This document shows positions 23,259-35,000 of a stretch of 64,000 nucleotides of DNA, one piece after another. The stretch lies in the NCBI GenBank assembly GCA_029964075.1, contig CM057135.1:5999001-6063000 (forward strand), given 5' to 3'. The number at the start of each line of letters is the position of its first letter. The first letter of the stretch is position 1. Below the pieces are notes generated by a model. The model had not been told where the DNA came from. It saw only the letters and a program-made list of their open reading frames with translations, and searched no databases. The position numbers and the translations under genes were made by a program. This stretch comes from Patiria pectinifera. Its lineage: Eukaryota; Echinodermata; Asteroidea; Valvatida; Asterinidae.

Positions 23259-26200
23259 ATGATCTCGTTCGCCACTACTTTCAAGCGGGATACACCTACG
23301 ATGAAATCTGCACAATTCTTGAAATTCGGCACAACGCGACTTTGAGGTATTGTGATAAAGATTTTGGGAGAGCTACAAAATGACATGGACTTCGTGTGGA
23401 CGTATCTAATATAAATTATCTATATTAACATTTATAAATAAACCAATAATTTGTTGGTTGTAATCCTAAAACATACTCATGAGTACGTCCGAAACCGAGG
23501 GGCTTTCAGACCTATCACACTTATTGAGAATGGTATTACACTCATTTTTTTTTCGGAATTTAACACTTCTACAAGGGATGCTTAAAAAATAAGTGTTTAA
23601 ACTCAATCAACATCAATACGTGAGTATTGCAAGCCCCAAAATCTCTAACATGAAATTCCGAATTTCCAGAAATTGCCCTGTACAATTATCTTTATACAGC
23701 ATTAGAACACTGCATCGTATTCTTCATCGACTGAATCTGCGAAGAAATAGCCCTGACGACCTAACAATAGCGAGGTTTCTTTAAAGTTTGGAGACAAGAA
23801 ATAAAAATGTTTGTCATTTAAGAATATTTCAACTTGTTATGTTTCTTTTGTTTCTATTTCGTTGTTTTGTTTAGTTTTTGGGGTCATCCCTCCTTCCTGT
23901 TGATGATTGGTTATGCTTCAATTTCAGACCGAGCTACAAGGCAGTGGCCTAAACATGGGGTGTCGAGCAATGCGACAAAGATTGCTGTCGGAATTATTAC
24001 GGAATTATTATTCCAAGGTACGGGGTCAACTTTAACTGTGCCATTGGGCAGTTAGGCGTTATTGAGACACTAGATCGATCATGATATTCTAATATAATAT
24101 TATTTGAATGAATTTGTTGAAGTCAACCACTTAATGAAACCTTTACCAACGTTCTATAATTATTTTTGGCACCTCATTTTTCATTTTATTAATTTGTTAT
24201 GATAAATATTACGATGTTATGATTGTTCACAATATTTTCCCATATATGTTTATTAGGGTAACTATATATATGCCAGTAAATAACTTTGTAAATTTGAAGC
24301 TTATCAATACTGAGGTGGGGCAAGACTAATATCTGAGGGAAAATGCGCGCATCTTTTGGCTATAATACTAGTAACTATTTGGGATCTTCCATATGTCCGC
24401 ATATTCAGTCACTTATATGCGTTACAAAATATTGTTTAATAACTAAGGATAATTTTTCTTTTATAGAATCCCCCCAAAATATCCTTTTCAAACCAGAGTC
24501 ACAAAACAAAATAATCACGAAATATTTGGAATAATATTTAGACGACATGGTTTTTATTTATTTTTTTTTTTGTGCAAATTTGGCACCCTTCCCAAAAGAA
24601 TTGTAGGTGTCGCCCCTTAAAAATATCTTCTTTTGGGTTATAAGAATCCACATGCATGTAGATAGTCTTTGCCAAAGACCACTAACGACACGTTCCCTCG
24701 ATCGCACAGTGGTCTTTGCAAATTGCATCCAGCGGTTTAGTATTTTCCTTATTTCTACGCAGGCTTTCCTAGGAAGCCAATCAGCGATCGCAGAGCTGCG
24801 ATTATCAACACGTTGGCCTACTATGCGTACCTTTGTGAAGCAGCGCTAATTATTAGATATGTAACGCAGACCGGCGCGACCACTGAATGGGTAGTTGATT
24901 GCGTGAAGACGCTTTGCATATTCGAATGGTAGAATTTGCATGAAAAATCCACGCCCCATTTAAGCAGTTTGCAAAGACCACTGTGGGATCGAGGGAGCTG
25001 GACTAACGTGTCGTTAGCGGGCGCACTGTCGAATACAGTGGTCTTTGGCAAAGACTAGCATGTAGATTGACATGTTAATTTTGGTGTTTTTGACCAGTCG
25101 GTCACGATTCCATCCATAAGCTACCTGACCAGGTTTGCATTATTGCGGGGAAATACACTGTGATACAAGGAAACCAAACGTTATCGACTTTTCCCCTTAT
25201 TTGTACAAAACACTCATTACATTTATCAGGGATATGGTTCTCGAGGGACAGCGCATTTTAGATCCGGATGGAGTGGAAGGAAGGATACGTCACCGGTTGA
25301 AACGGCGATTATATCGGAACCCAGGACAAAATTATGCAGTGCACATCGACCAAAATGACAAGCTGAAAAGTTACGGCTTTGCATGGCATGGTGCAATAGA
25401 CGGGTGGGTATCTGACATTCACCCATAACTGTAATCAACACGTATACCTCTGTATGTGAAACCAGCTTAATATACATGTATAATAACATGCCACAAGCAC
25501 ATGCATGTGCGGTTTGCTTTGAATCGGGAAATATATATTCCAGGTCTTTCGTTTAATTATAATTATAACTATAATTATTGTTTTAAAAGTGGAGGACTGT
25601 GTATATACTACTTAAATGCCTTTGTATCGGTGGCCATTTTTTCGCTTGTAGTCAGTCAGATGGTACGGCCTAAACATTGTTTAATCAAACGATAAAATAA
25701 TTGATTTTGGCACGCCGTCATAACCCTAACTCCCTAGGGGGTGTGCAAAATCATATCGAATTTGGAGGATTCAGGAGTGTTAAGGCTAATAAATGTCATG
25801 AGAAATATATTTGGCTGTAGGGCCATCGCCGATTTGTTTTTTGAAAAAAATGTAGGTACAATAACAAGTAATTGTACAAATGGCTGCCAAAATGGCTGCC
25901 CTTTACATCAACACAAAGGTCTTAAAATATCGCCGAAAGAAATTGTAAAAAAATGGATCATTTTATTAACGGTATATTTCGTTCAAAGTGTCTTTCTCTG
26001 TGATGTGAATAACAGTGTGATTCTGCTTGGTACATTAACAGCGGCCATCCGTCAACTCGGTCATTATCACGCAGTGAAGACCGGGTCCTCACAATTTTAT
26101 TATCTATCGTTCTCATTTTAACCTTACAGCTTCTCGAGGAGGCTTTTGTGGTTAAAAGTAGCCTGGACCAATAGAGATCCACGAGTGGTAGCTTCTTATT

Positions 26201-28801
26201 TTGTGGATTTTTTTGCTGGAACTGGAAGGTAAACCAGGCTCATTTTTCATGGAGCTGCGAAGCACCGATTTTGGTAACATGTATTCGGTAACAATAATAT
26301 ATTGTAAAAATTTTTTACAATATGACACATGACCTGACGATATATTTTGTGCTTGGCAGCTCTATGCAATGAACTTGTAGTTAACCATCACTTCAATAAG
26401 TTTGAAATTAATTCTGAGTTCGGCTTTGACACATCTGTATGGGTGTACTCGCTAAATGTAAAATAGTGAAAAGCTTACTCTGAAAAAGAGTGAATCTCTT
26501 ATAAAACCACTCCAAAAAGTTAGTTTTTCAGAGTGAAAACAACATGTGGAGGACAACTTTAAAAAAGAGCTGTCCTTTTTTTTAAATTTTTTTTTAGTGG
26601 TTTTATATGAATTCAATTCTTTTTAGAGTGATTTTTTTATTGTTTGAAATTTGAGAGTAGAACAAGCTCTCCTAAGACAATAGTGGTTATATACTGAGTC
26701 GATATTACCAGCGTTATATATTTCTTTTGAAACTATAAGTGCCGCCTCCAGAAATAGTTCTACCAATAATTAAATCACTTTTCGATTTATCTTTCCCCTG
26801 AACTGATTTAATCATATAGGAGTGCTTTCACTCTTTGAGTTAAAATGTTATTATAGGAGTTCCGCGATGCATCCAGTCGGATAGAGGTACAGAGAATGTG
26901 TTGGTGGATGACATACAAGTGGCCATTCATACTGAGTATGGCGCTCGAGAAGGGCCGTGTGTAATAAAGAGCACCTCTCCTCATAATCAGGTACTACACC
27001 CAGAACATAGCTCAACAGATACAGATCTCCCCAAACTTCCACAACCCAATGGGCTTGAATATGAGCATAAGCACTGCTGGTATTTATATTTATTAGAGGT
27101 CGGTCAAATTCATAAGCGGTATAGATTGCGCTTTATCACCGCGCATGATAAACGCGCATGGTGTAAAATACCCAATTATACATGGATGTAAACTTCCACC
27201 TTCGCGGACGTAGAGCTCATTTGTCCAGGCGCAAATGAATGCCTCACATTGCAAAATCCGTAATAAAGTCAGAAGTGTGTATATCAGGAGATGCCCGACT
27301 GAAGTGCATTATCTACTTTCAATTTGTATTTTAGAATTCTATGCCGTTTACGAAGTACTTTGCTACTGCCGGTTATATAAAACACCGTAGTTATGCTGGG
27401 CTGTTTACCAACGCATGCTATACTGACTTGCCTCGCAGCTATAGTACTCTTTCATAAAAATTTGTATATGAGTGCATTCATGAGATTGTTGGCAATGATT
27501 AACTAACGAGATAATTAAAACTAAAACTAAGGTTAAACAAACGCCGTAACTAAATGCGCAACATTTGAATATAAACACCATACTGCCAACAAATACATGT
27601 ACATGCATCCGTAACAGACATGTATTCAACCGTAAAAACCTGTATTAAACAGCTTCATCTTTTTTCTACTTATTCAGCGCATAGAACGCTTTTGGCGAAC
27701 TCTCTTCGAGATGATGGGAAGTTTTTGGGTCGATTTATTTCGGCAGTTGGTAGACCAGGGTCAACTTGACTGCACTTCCCCCTTGCACGTGTAAGTACTT
27801 TTAACACTGATTAGTGTTTAAAATTTCCATCTGAAGAATGATTATTCTGTATATCGACAGCATTTGAAATTAGTCCCCATGAGAGTACACAGTACGCATA
27901 CTGTACATAGATTGGGTATGCCTGAATAACCTTCCATGATGTGTAAACTAAAATCCAAATCTTGAACTCCTGTAATATTCAAGTCAAACTTTTAAACAAT
28001 TCGTCGGACTTCTTATAAACGCAGTCTTCAATAATTCATGGAGACCGTTAAAAAGCACGCCGATTTAATCCAGTTGAAAGTTTCATTTGAAAAACACCTA
28101 ATATTGGATTGCAGGGAATGTATGAGGTTCTGCTTCAACCGGTTCATTCAATCCGAGTTGGACAACGTGAGAAAGGAATGGAACCAACACAACGTCAGGG
28201 CGTCTCTAGTTGTTACTGCTATTTGGTATTTTTTGCCACAGATATACGGTGAGTAATTCCTCATGTGATACCCAAGCATCCAGTTTTTTTATGTCATGGG
28301 TGGACCAGCATGTACAATGATATCCTTAATTTTCTATATTGCTTCAAACTGCAAGGATAAACTTTCCACACGGCACCAGTTAAAGTTTTCGCCAACAGTA
28401 ATCGAATACTTTGTGTTATATTTGTTACCGTAAAACGGGGTAACTTTGGCAGATCGGATATAGGAGTAAATTCTTTTGAGAATATCACCCAAAAAGTCCA
28501 GTTTGTTATTGTTTTATTACTCTTTCTAAATAGTTGCCAAAGTTACCTCTGCGTGTCAACGTTACCCCGATTTACGGTATGCATTATACTTTCAGGGGCA
28601 CACAATTACTGTATTCCTGTCCCACTTCAAGAACTACAGGACATCCAGAGAGAATTCACAACACCACCGCCACCTGAAGGATGCACTGCTGAATTTGCTT
28701 CAGCCTGCAACGATCTGATGTTGGCACATGCAAAAGCCATGCCTTCAACAGCTGCGGAAGGTCTGATTCTATTCGAGTGGTTGCTTAACAAATTAGAGTA
28801 G
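23259..28801 (+). CDS. Integrase-core (rve-like, DDE) domain protein, multi-exon, N-terminus not found
   Basis: Nine exons with GT-AG borders: 23259-23346, 23700-23774, 23928-24017, 25230-25403, 26130-26228, 26857-26990, 27678-27790, 28115-28248, 28596-28801 (TAG). An N-terminal helix-turn-helix part (YTYDEICTILEIRH, TLHRILHRLNLRRN) is followed by a catalytic core with candidate acidic residues in AVHIDQNDKLK, QSDRGTEN and RIERFWRTLF, and a C-terminal segment WNQHNVR. The order matches the integrase-core proteins common in fish, cnidarian and fungal genomes, which derive from DDE transposases; whether this copy is domesticated or an element gene is unknown. A small exon before 25230 seems missing. 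The 26130 and 26857 exons join in frame only if the T7 run near 26211 is one base too long. Confidence 0.78.
24654..25066. mobile_element. 395-bp MULE-like MITE in an intron, 9-bp TSD
   Basis: Element 24663-25057, ends TAGTCTTTGCCAAAGACCAC and complement. TSD GCATGTAGA at 24654-24662 and 25058-25066. Inner inverted blocks (TAACGACACG, ATCGAGGGA) extend the symmetry to about 95 bp. A diverged relative is split by the EnSpm element (30680-30762 and 42112-42400). It lies in the intron before the exon at 25230. Confidence 0.85.
26475..26635. mobile_element. Intronic MITE, about 160 bp
   Basis: Imperfect inverted ends: ACTCTGAAAAAGAGTGAATC with TATAAAACCACT on the left, complement AGTGGTTTTATA and TTTTTAGAGTG on the right. 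The CACTCTxAAAAA termini resemble EnSpm-type ends, so it may be a non-autonomous EnSpm derivative. Within the integrase-core gene intron. Confidence 0.6.
28430..28578. mobile_element. Intronic MITE, about 148 bp
   Basis: TACCGTAAAACGGGGTAACT at the left and its complement (GTTACCCCGATTTACGGTA) at the right, with inner TTTGGCA/TGCCAAAG blocks. Lies between the last two exons of the integrase-core gene. Confidence 0.75.
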
Positions 28802-30679
28802 CATATGAGTAGATGTAATCCAGTAGAATCATACGTAGTTTTCCATTTTTTGTGCCAATGTAAAGAATCAGCCGGAAATTAACCAAACTTAAGCAGGTTT
28901 GGGGTAAAAAAAAATGGCCATAGGATTAAATAACATTAAGTTGTATATTTTTCTCCACTGAATCTAATGTATACAGAGAAAACTCTTTAGACTTTGCTTT
29001 TGTATACGGTCCTACCTCAATTTCCCCAAACCTATGGCATTATTTTATGGCATCCACCATTATTCCCCTAGTTCATCTGATCATCAATACCCTGGGCAAA
29101 TAACAGGCATGCAGGTGTGCGCAATTGGGAGACGTCTGATCTATAGCTGCCTTGCGCCGAAATGACAGCATCACGCTGTATATTCCAAAGGAAGTTGAAA
29201 TGGTATCATTTGCCCAGTGAGCTGGGGGTAATAATCAGCGCCTTCGACTGACATTTTGTTATATACTTTTTAGGATTGTTTTTGTATCAATGAAAATGAC
29301 TTCCACAATGATTTTAACAAGTATTTCTCTTCTTCAATACCCAAACTAAAAGTGGCAAGGACAAACAGCTTCCCAGTTCAGTTTGTATGTATCTGCAAAG
29401 GCCAATATTATTCTCAGTTTATTGTATTTGATACTAAAACCAATAGGCTATACAAAAACCAAGTTATGTTTGGTGTTCTTTTCTTTATTTCTCCCTGCAA
29501 AGTTTCCTACACATGTACATTAGCATGTAATTTAAATGTATGTTAATTGGTGTTTGTACGTTTAATTTACTCATCACTACATACCGGGTTGCAAATTACG
29601 CGAGTGTGCTAGCTCTACAAGAACCAGTCTTTTCACTCGACTAAATTAAACGAGAAAGTTTAAGTTGTCATAATAAACACTTCAACCTAAATTAATACGT
29701 ACCACGTTCGATTAGCAACCTCTTTTCATTCACAAATTCTCTATATTTTCTTAGCACAGCGCTGCATCCAGACAGACAGGGACAGATAATGTTTTGATGC
29801 ATGATGCATGTACTTTTAAAATGCCTGACGTCTGAAGAAACACTGGTGTGCTGTGTCAATGTCATTTTGTCTGAACTATTTGAGATATCGTATTAAATTA
29901 AACACTTTAACACCCTTTGAACAAACACCGTAAAAAAGACGTTGCCCATAAACGGCATAACTATACTTTCCAAAAATAAAAATATATAACCAAATAACAG
30001 CAAATGTAACAAAGTAACAAAGCATGCATAAATAACATGTAGCAATGCCAAACAACTATAACTTTTTCAAGTAGCGTGTAAAACGAATTTTTGCGAACTC
30101 TCTTTTCAATGATGTTTTTTTGGTATACATTTTTGGGCAGTTTGCAAACTTGGGTGAACTGTGTTACCCATACCCTTACAGGTACATGTAACCTGTATTT
30201 TTGATCCGGCTTGTTGTATAGGAAAGCGTTCACTTCAACATTCTAAACATCGACATTATTAGTCAACTTAATTACACCCACGTAGTTGGTATCTACACGC
30301 ATTATTTTGTACAAATACAACTTTTTAAAACCTATAGTCCGGATAAGACTACACGTATTCGCCTAGGTTTGAAGTACCTTTTAATCAACATTTTACAAAC
30401 AGCCAAAATTGAAACTTTGTGTTGTGTAAAATACCTAATGTTCAAAATTGTTACCCGAGTGATTGTCTCGTAAACAATTTGTCACGCTTCTTATATAGCC
30501 CTTCGTGATTAATGCAATCAATTTAATTAACTAATATTGGTTTGCAGGGAACGCTCGAGGTTCAGCTTCAACCGGTTTATCCACTCCGAGTTGGACGACG
30601 CACGCAAGGAATGTAACCAACATCACGTCACAGCTTCTCTTTATAATGTTAAAGCCTTGCCTGGAGCTGCTATTTTTTG
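28802..30679. other. 3' flank of the integrase-core gene with a decayed partial duplicate
   Basis: Mostly AT-rich without genes. The duplicate exon relics at 30081-30140 and 30546-30632 are listed separately. Confidence 0.45.
30081..30632 (+). pseudogene. Decayed partial duplicate of the integrase-core gene exons
   Basis: 30081-30140 matches the exon at 27678-27790 (TTGCGAACTCTCTT block), and 30546-30632 matches the exon at 28115-28248, including its TTTGCAG acceptor and CAGCTTCAACCGGTTxAT block. Frames are lost. The duplicate lies about 2.4 kb downstream of the original, which indicates an old local tandem duplication. Confidence 0.7.
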
Positions 30680-30762
30680 GGGCAAAGACGACAGTAATCG
30701 ATAGCGTGTACGTCGCGTAATTTTTTTTCACGCAGTGCGCCCGCAAACTGGACACGATTATA
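30680..30762. mobile_element. Left part of a MULE-like MITE split by EnSpm
   Basis: GGCAAAGACGACAGTA, GCAGTGCGCCCGC and GGACACG blocks match, in order, the end of the 24663-25057 family. The sequence resumes at 42112 on the other side of the EnSpm element (TCTTACTGTCGTCTTTGC, CTTTCCTAGGGAGCCAATC). Confidence 0.7.
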
Positions 30763-31119
30763 CACTCTAAAAAACAAAGTGCTAATTTAGCACTTCAAGA
30801 TCTGAAAAGTAGCACTTCCAGGTGCCTGTATAGTGACTGCACGCGTTGTGCTAATTCAACACTTAATGTAGTGCTATAGTAGTAGCACTGAGGAGGAGCA
30901 ATTCAAGATACACTTCAGGTGCTACTCACTGCATCTGGCAGCACTGAAAAGGCGCTAAATTATAGCCCTCTAAGTGCAACTTTTCACAATTCACAAAACG
31001 CAAAATAAATCAGGAAAAAACACGAAAAGCTCTCGTCAAAAGTTTTATTTCAAAACAGGTAGAACAAAAGCCCAAAGAGGGCAAAATCTTCTGATTTCAA
31101 GAAACCTTACAAGTATTTT

Positions 31120-31530
31120 GCTCGTATGCGATTTGCATCCACGTTTTACTAAAGTAGGGAGAAAAAATAGACTCTATAAAACTCACTTTTATTTAACACA
31201 AAACCTTCGATAAAAATGCATGATTAATAAGTTTTCATTCTTTTCAGTCAAAGCATTTTGCTCTCTCTGTCCAGAATTTAAAAAAGCAGAAAGGATAAGC
31301 AGTCGTCATCACATGAAAGTAACTTAAAAAATGCGATTTGCATTCACATGGTTTACTAAAGTGGGGCAAATTGGACTCCTTAAAAACTCACTTTGATTTA
31401 ACACAAACCTTCGATACTGCATGATTAATGGGGTTTTTTTTACTCGTTCAGTCCAATCATTTTGCTCTGCAGAATTTAGAACAGCAGAAAGGTTAAACAA
31501 TCGTCATTACATGAAAGTCACTAATGCTGC
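31120..31530 (+). repeat. Tandem duplication, about 205-bp units, near the EnSpm left end
   Basis: Units from about 31126 and 31331 share TGCGATTTGCATxCACxTGGTTTACTAAAGT-like, AACTCACTTT and AGCAGAAAGG blocks. Subterminal, downstream of the accessory gene stop codon. Confidence 0.7.
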
Positions 31531-32022
31531 CCAGCATACTTAGATTTCACAATTTGACTTTTCATGGAAAGAGAAAACCTTTTTTTTTCTTCAAATGGGG
31601 TCTTCACAAGCTCACGAGCTTTCACGTATGCATATGATTTGCATCCAAAACAACTGTAAAACTATTTAAGCACTCCACTGAACTGAAATGCAGCCTACAT
31701 GCAGGGTGTCATATATACTCGGCTCGGTGTTTTTGTTGATTGGCTTATTAACAAACATTAGGGTGAGCTAGGAAACTTTGATTGGACCAGACTTGATTTT
31801 CGTATATTTCTGCACCTTCTGTGGAAATCCAAGTCTTGGGTTTGAAAAAATGTGTAGTCAAAGTTTCTTTGCTCACCAAAATTGATTTGAAAATTTCTTA
31901 ATTGATAGCCAGATTGAGATTTACATATTTGTCTAAAATCACGAACATTTCACTTTACTGGACTCTACTCAAAAGGGTCTAACATAGTGGCAATAACATG
32001 GCATGGAGGCATGGCTTTGCAT

Positions 32023-35000
32023 CTAAAGTGCTTTCAGTGCCATGGCAATTTCTGTCACTCTCGGAGGTAACTTGCCTGTGTACTCGAGACCATAGATTTG
32101 TGTCTGTAAGTACAGAAAGAAGTTGAAGAGTTGAGGTGAGTATTCAAGATTGAAGACATAGTGGCTTTTTGAACAGTAGGTCGACTGCTGCTGTGATGTT
32201 GGTTGATGGGAGGTGGAACCCGTACTCTTCTATCTTCAGCAGAATCTGTTCCATCGAAGATCTGGTGCCGAGGACTACCAGGGTGGGTTGCTTGGTCGTC
32301 TTATCATGCAGGATCTCTTCCAAAGGCATATTCACCTGAGATAATCAGAGCAAGTGTACAATTAAACAGCCTATTCAAACAGCATTATGGACACTTTCTA
32401 TGCCATGAAAAATGTTACGTACAAATTTCATCACTGGGTCACCTAGTGATCTATGTACATGTACATGTACCTGTCGGTGCATGTGCAAGAAGTAAAAATA
32501 ACTGCTGACCATGGCCCAAACAAGCTTGGTGATTTTTAAGTAAGATTTGAAGCTATGCATGGTGGAAGTAGTAGTAAGTTTAAGGTTTGCGGGTACACCG
32601 TGTGATGTGGTGGTTCTGAAAAGAACCGGTGAGTGGCGACGTTTCGGCCAGGATGCTCTGGCCGTCCTCAGGAGACCTCTCCTGGCCTCTCCCGAGGAAG
32701 GCCAGAGCATCCTGGCCGAAACGTCGAGTTAACACTCACCGGTTCTTTTCAGAACCACCACATTCATAAAAGAGATATCTGATCACATGGTGTACCCGCA
32801 AACCTTAAACTAAACCTTGGTGATTTTTGTTTCAGTTGTTAGTGAGAAAACAAGAATTCTTGAGAATTGAAAGCACAAACTTGATCAGAGATGCCATAAC
32901 CACAGCTTGTTTCCCCCATTCAAAAGGTTCAACTCGAAATTGAGTGTCATAACCAAGGAGAGATGGAATGTAGAGGGAGCTCATTATAATGGGCAGTTGT
33001 GCAGAACAATGTACATCGATGGTCAACACTTGGCATACAGGCATAGGTGGTAAGATACAGCATCTCCAGTACAGTTCTAGAAACCCAGGCGGTATATCGT
33101 ATGCGAATACCATGATGTACATACCTCAAAAAATTTCACCAAGAGCCTGTCAACATCTTCACAGGAAACACGACCCTTGGCCTTGGTATTGTAAAATGGC
33201 AACAGGCGCAGCAAGACCAAGAAGCCATACAGTGCTGTCAGCTCTATAAAAAGAAATCAAACAATAACACAAAATTGTGAGACCAAATGTAACCATAGTG
33301 TATTTTGATTGGTTTTTTTTGGCTCCTTTTGCTTCTGAAGGGAATTTAATGTGCCGTGTTTCAAAGTTTAGGTTTCAAATAGGTTGTTGTGAAAATGATA
33401 AATGGAACCTATCAATTTGGTATGAAAAGGGCTAGTAGCAGCTGTTTGTTGAAAGTGTGTGTGTAATTGCTGCAAAAAAAAATAATTTGTAACGCACATG
33501 ATCCCCACATCCCAACAGACACAAGGATATGTTCATCCTACTGCAATCCTGTTAAATCATAGGCCCAAGTGAATTAAAATCAATTTTGAGTTATGGAAAG
33601 TTTTGATTGACCTGTAAACAGACCTTTCAATGTACATTTGTCTAGTATAAAGGGAAAACTAATGCTTTGAGTTAAGAGAACAGTAGTGACTTATTAGAGT
33701 TTCACCTAAAGAGATCATATTATATAAATAAATCATTACCTTCGGTTTTCCTTGAAGTTTGTGCCCTTAAGTCCTGGTGCACTTTAACCACTCTCTCCTG
33801 CTTACAGGTTGAGGCAAATGTCAGCAGCATCTGTGCGTGATTGGCCCACTTTCGCAAAAGGTTATCAGCAGGGTCACTGAAGATGGCTTTGAAATCCTGA
33901 TCAATCTAGACATAAATATTCAGTGAAGAAAGTTACCAATAGATACAACAAGAAAAACATGGAAACTATAATTTTGTGCTTTAATTTTGTGACTAGCTGC
34001 TGAAAGTTTGTGATGCCTTTGATGAGTGGTTTTTATAAACATCTGAAGTATAAAGTATTTCTTAAGTTATCGCGCTGACAAAATTTCTTTTGTTTTAGTC
34101 ACTGTGACCTTGACCCTTGACCTTTCGGCCCCAAATGCAAAAGGGTTCTTAGGATTACCAAGAACAATACACAAACCAAATTTGAAGTTCATATGTTAAG
34201 TATTTCTCAAGTTATCGCGCTGACAAGATTTGTCCGGACACACACACACACGCACACCCACACACACGCACCCACCCACTAACACACCCACACACACACC
34301 CACCCACGGAAGGACAAGGCGGAAACAGTATGCCCCTTCGGCTTCGCCGCGGGGCATAAAAATAGGGGACATTTATATTAAGCATATACATGTACTATAA
34401 AAATATACTCATCTGCACATTATACATTATTACTGAAAACCTGAAAACATTTTTTTTAATGAAAATAGGCACTTTTTTAATGAAAATAGGCACACATGCA
34501 ACCTGTTGTAGGTAATTAGTAGTTATTTGTGTAGTTATTCCAAAATTTATCCCAGACCAACGTTGAAAAAAATAAAGAATCCACTTGTTATATTGGTTGT
34601 GTAAAAGAGAAATAGCTGGTAACGAACTTCAGAGTTGTAATGACTTGATTCAGTAAAATGACTTGAATCGACTAGAGTCACAAAAACAAGTGACTCATTA
34701 CAACACTGACCACCTAAAAATATATAGGAAATACCGGGACTATAAAGGCAGAAAAAGTTATATCCTTTTAATTAAAGATATCGTTTCTTTGTTGAGAAGT
34801 TGAGAAAACTCGGGATGATCTTGAACACTTACGTATCCTGTGTTTCCACTCGAATCCGAGAGATTTGGAAACAGGGTGATTACTGATCTTCCAAGTGCAC
34901 GCTTCGCTTCAATGGTTGGATAACTGATTAAAGTTGAACAGATAAAAATGAAAGATTTGGTTGAAAATCCTCACTTTAAACAATTTATTAATTTTTGGCA

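Noticed and set aside
30763-31000. Independent short MITE with CACTCT ends
   Set aside because: No second inverted end nearby; the matching end is at 42111, and the interrupted MITE on both sides supports one large element.
32576-32813. Histone gene 3' end
   Set aside because: No histone coding sequence is present on either side; only the hairpin and a purine block are.
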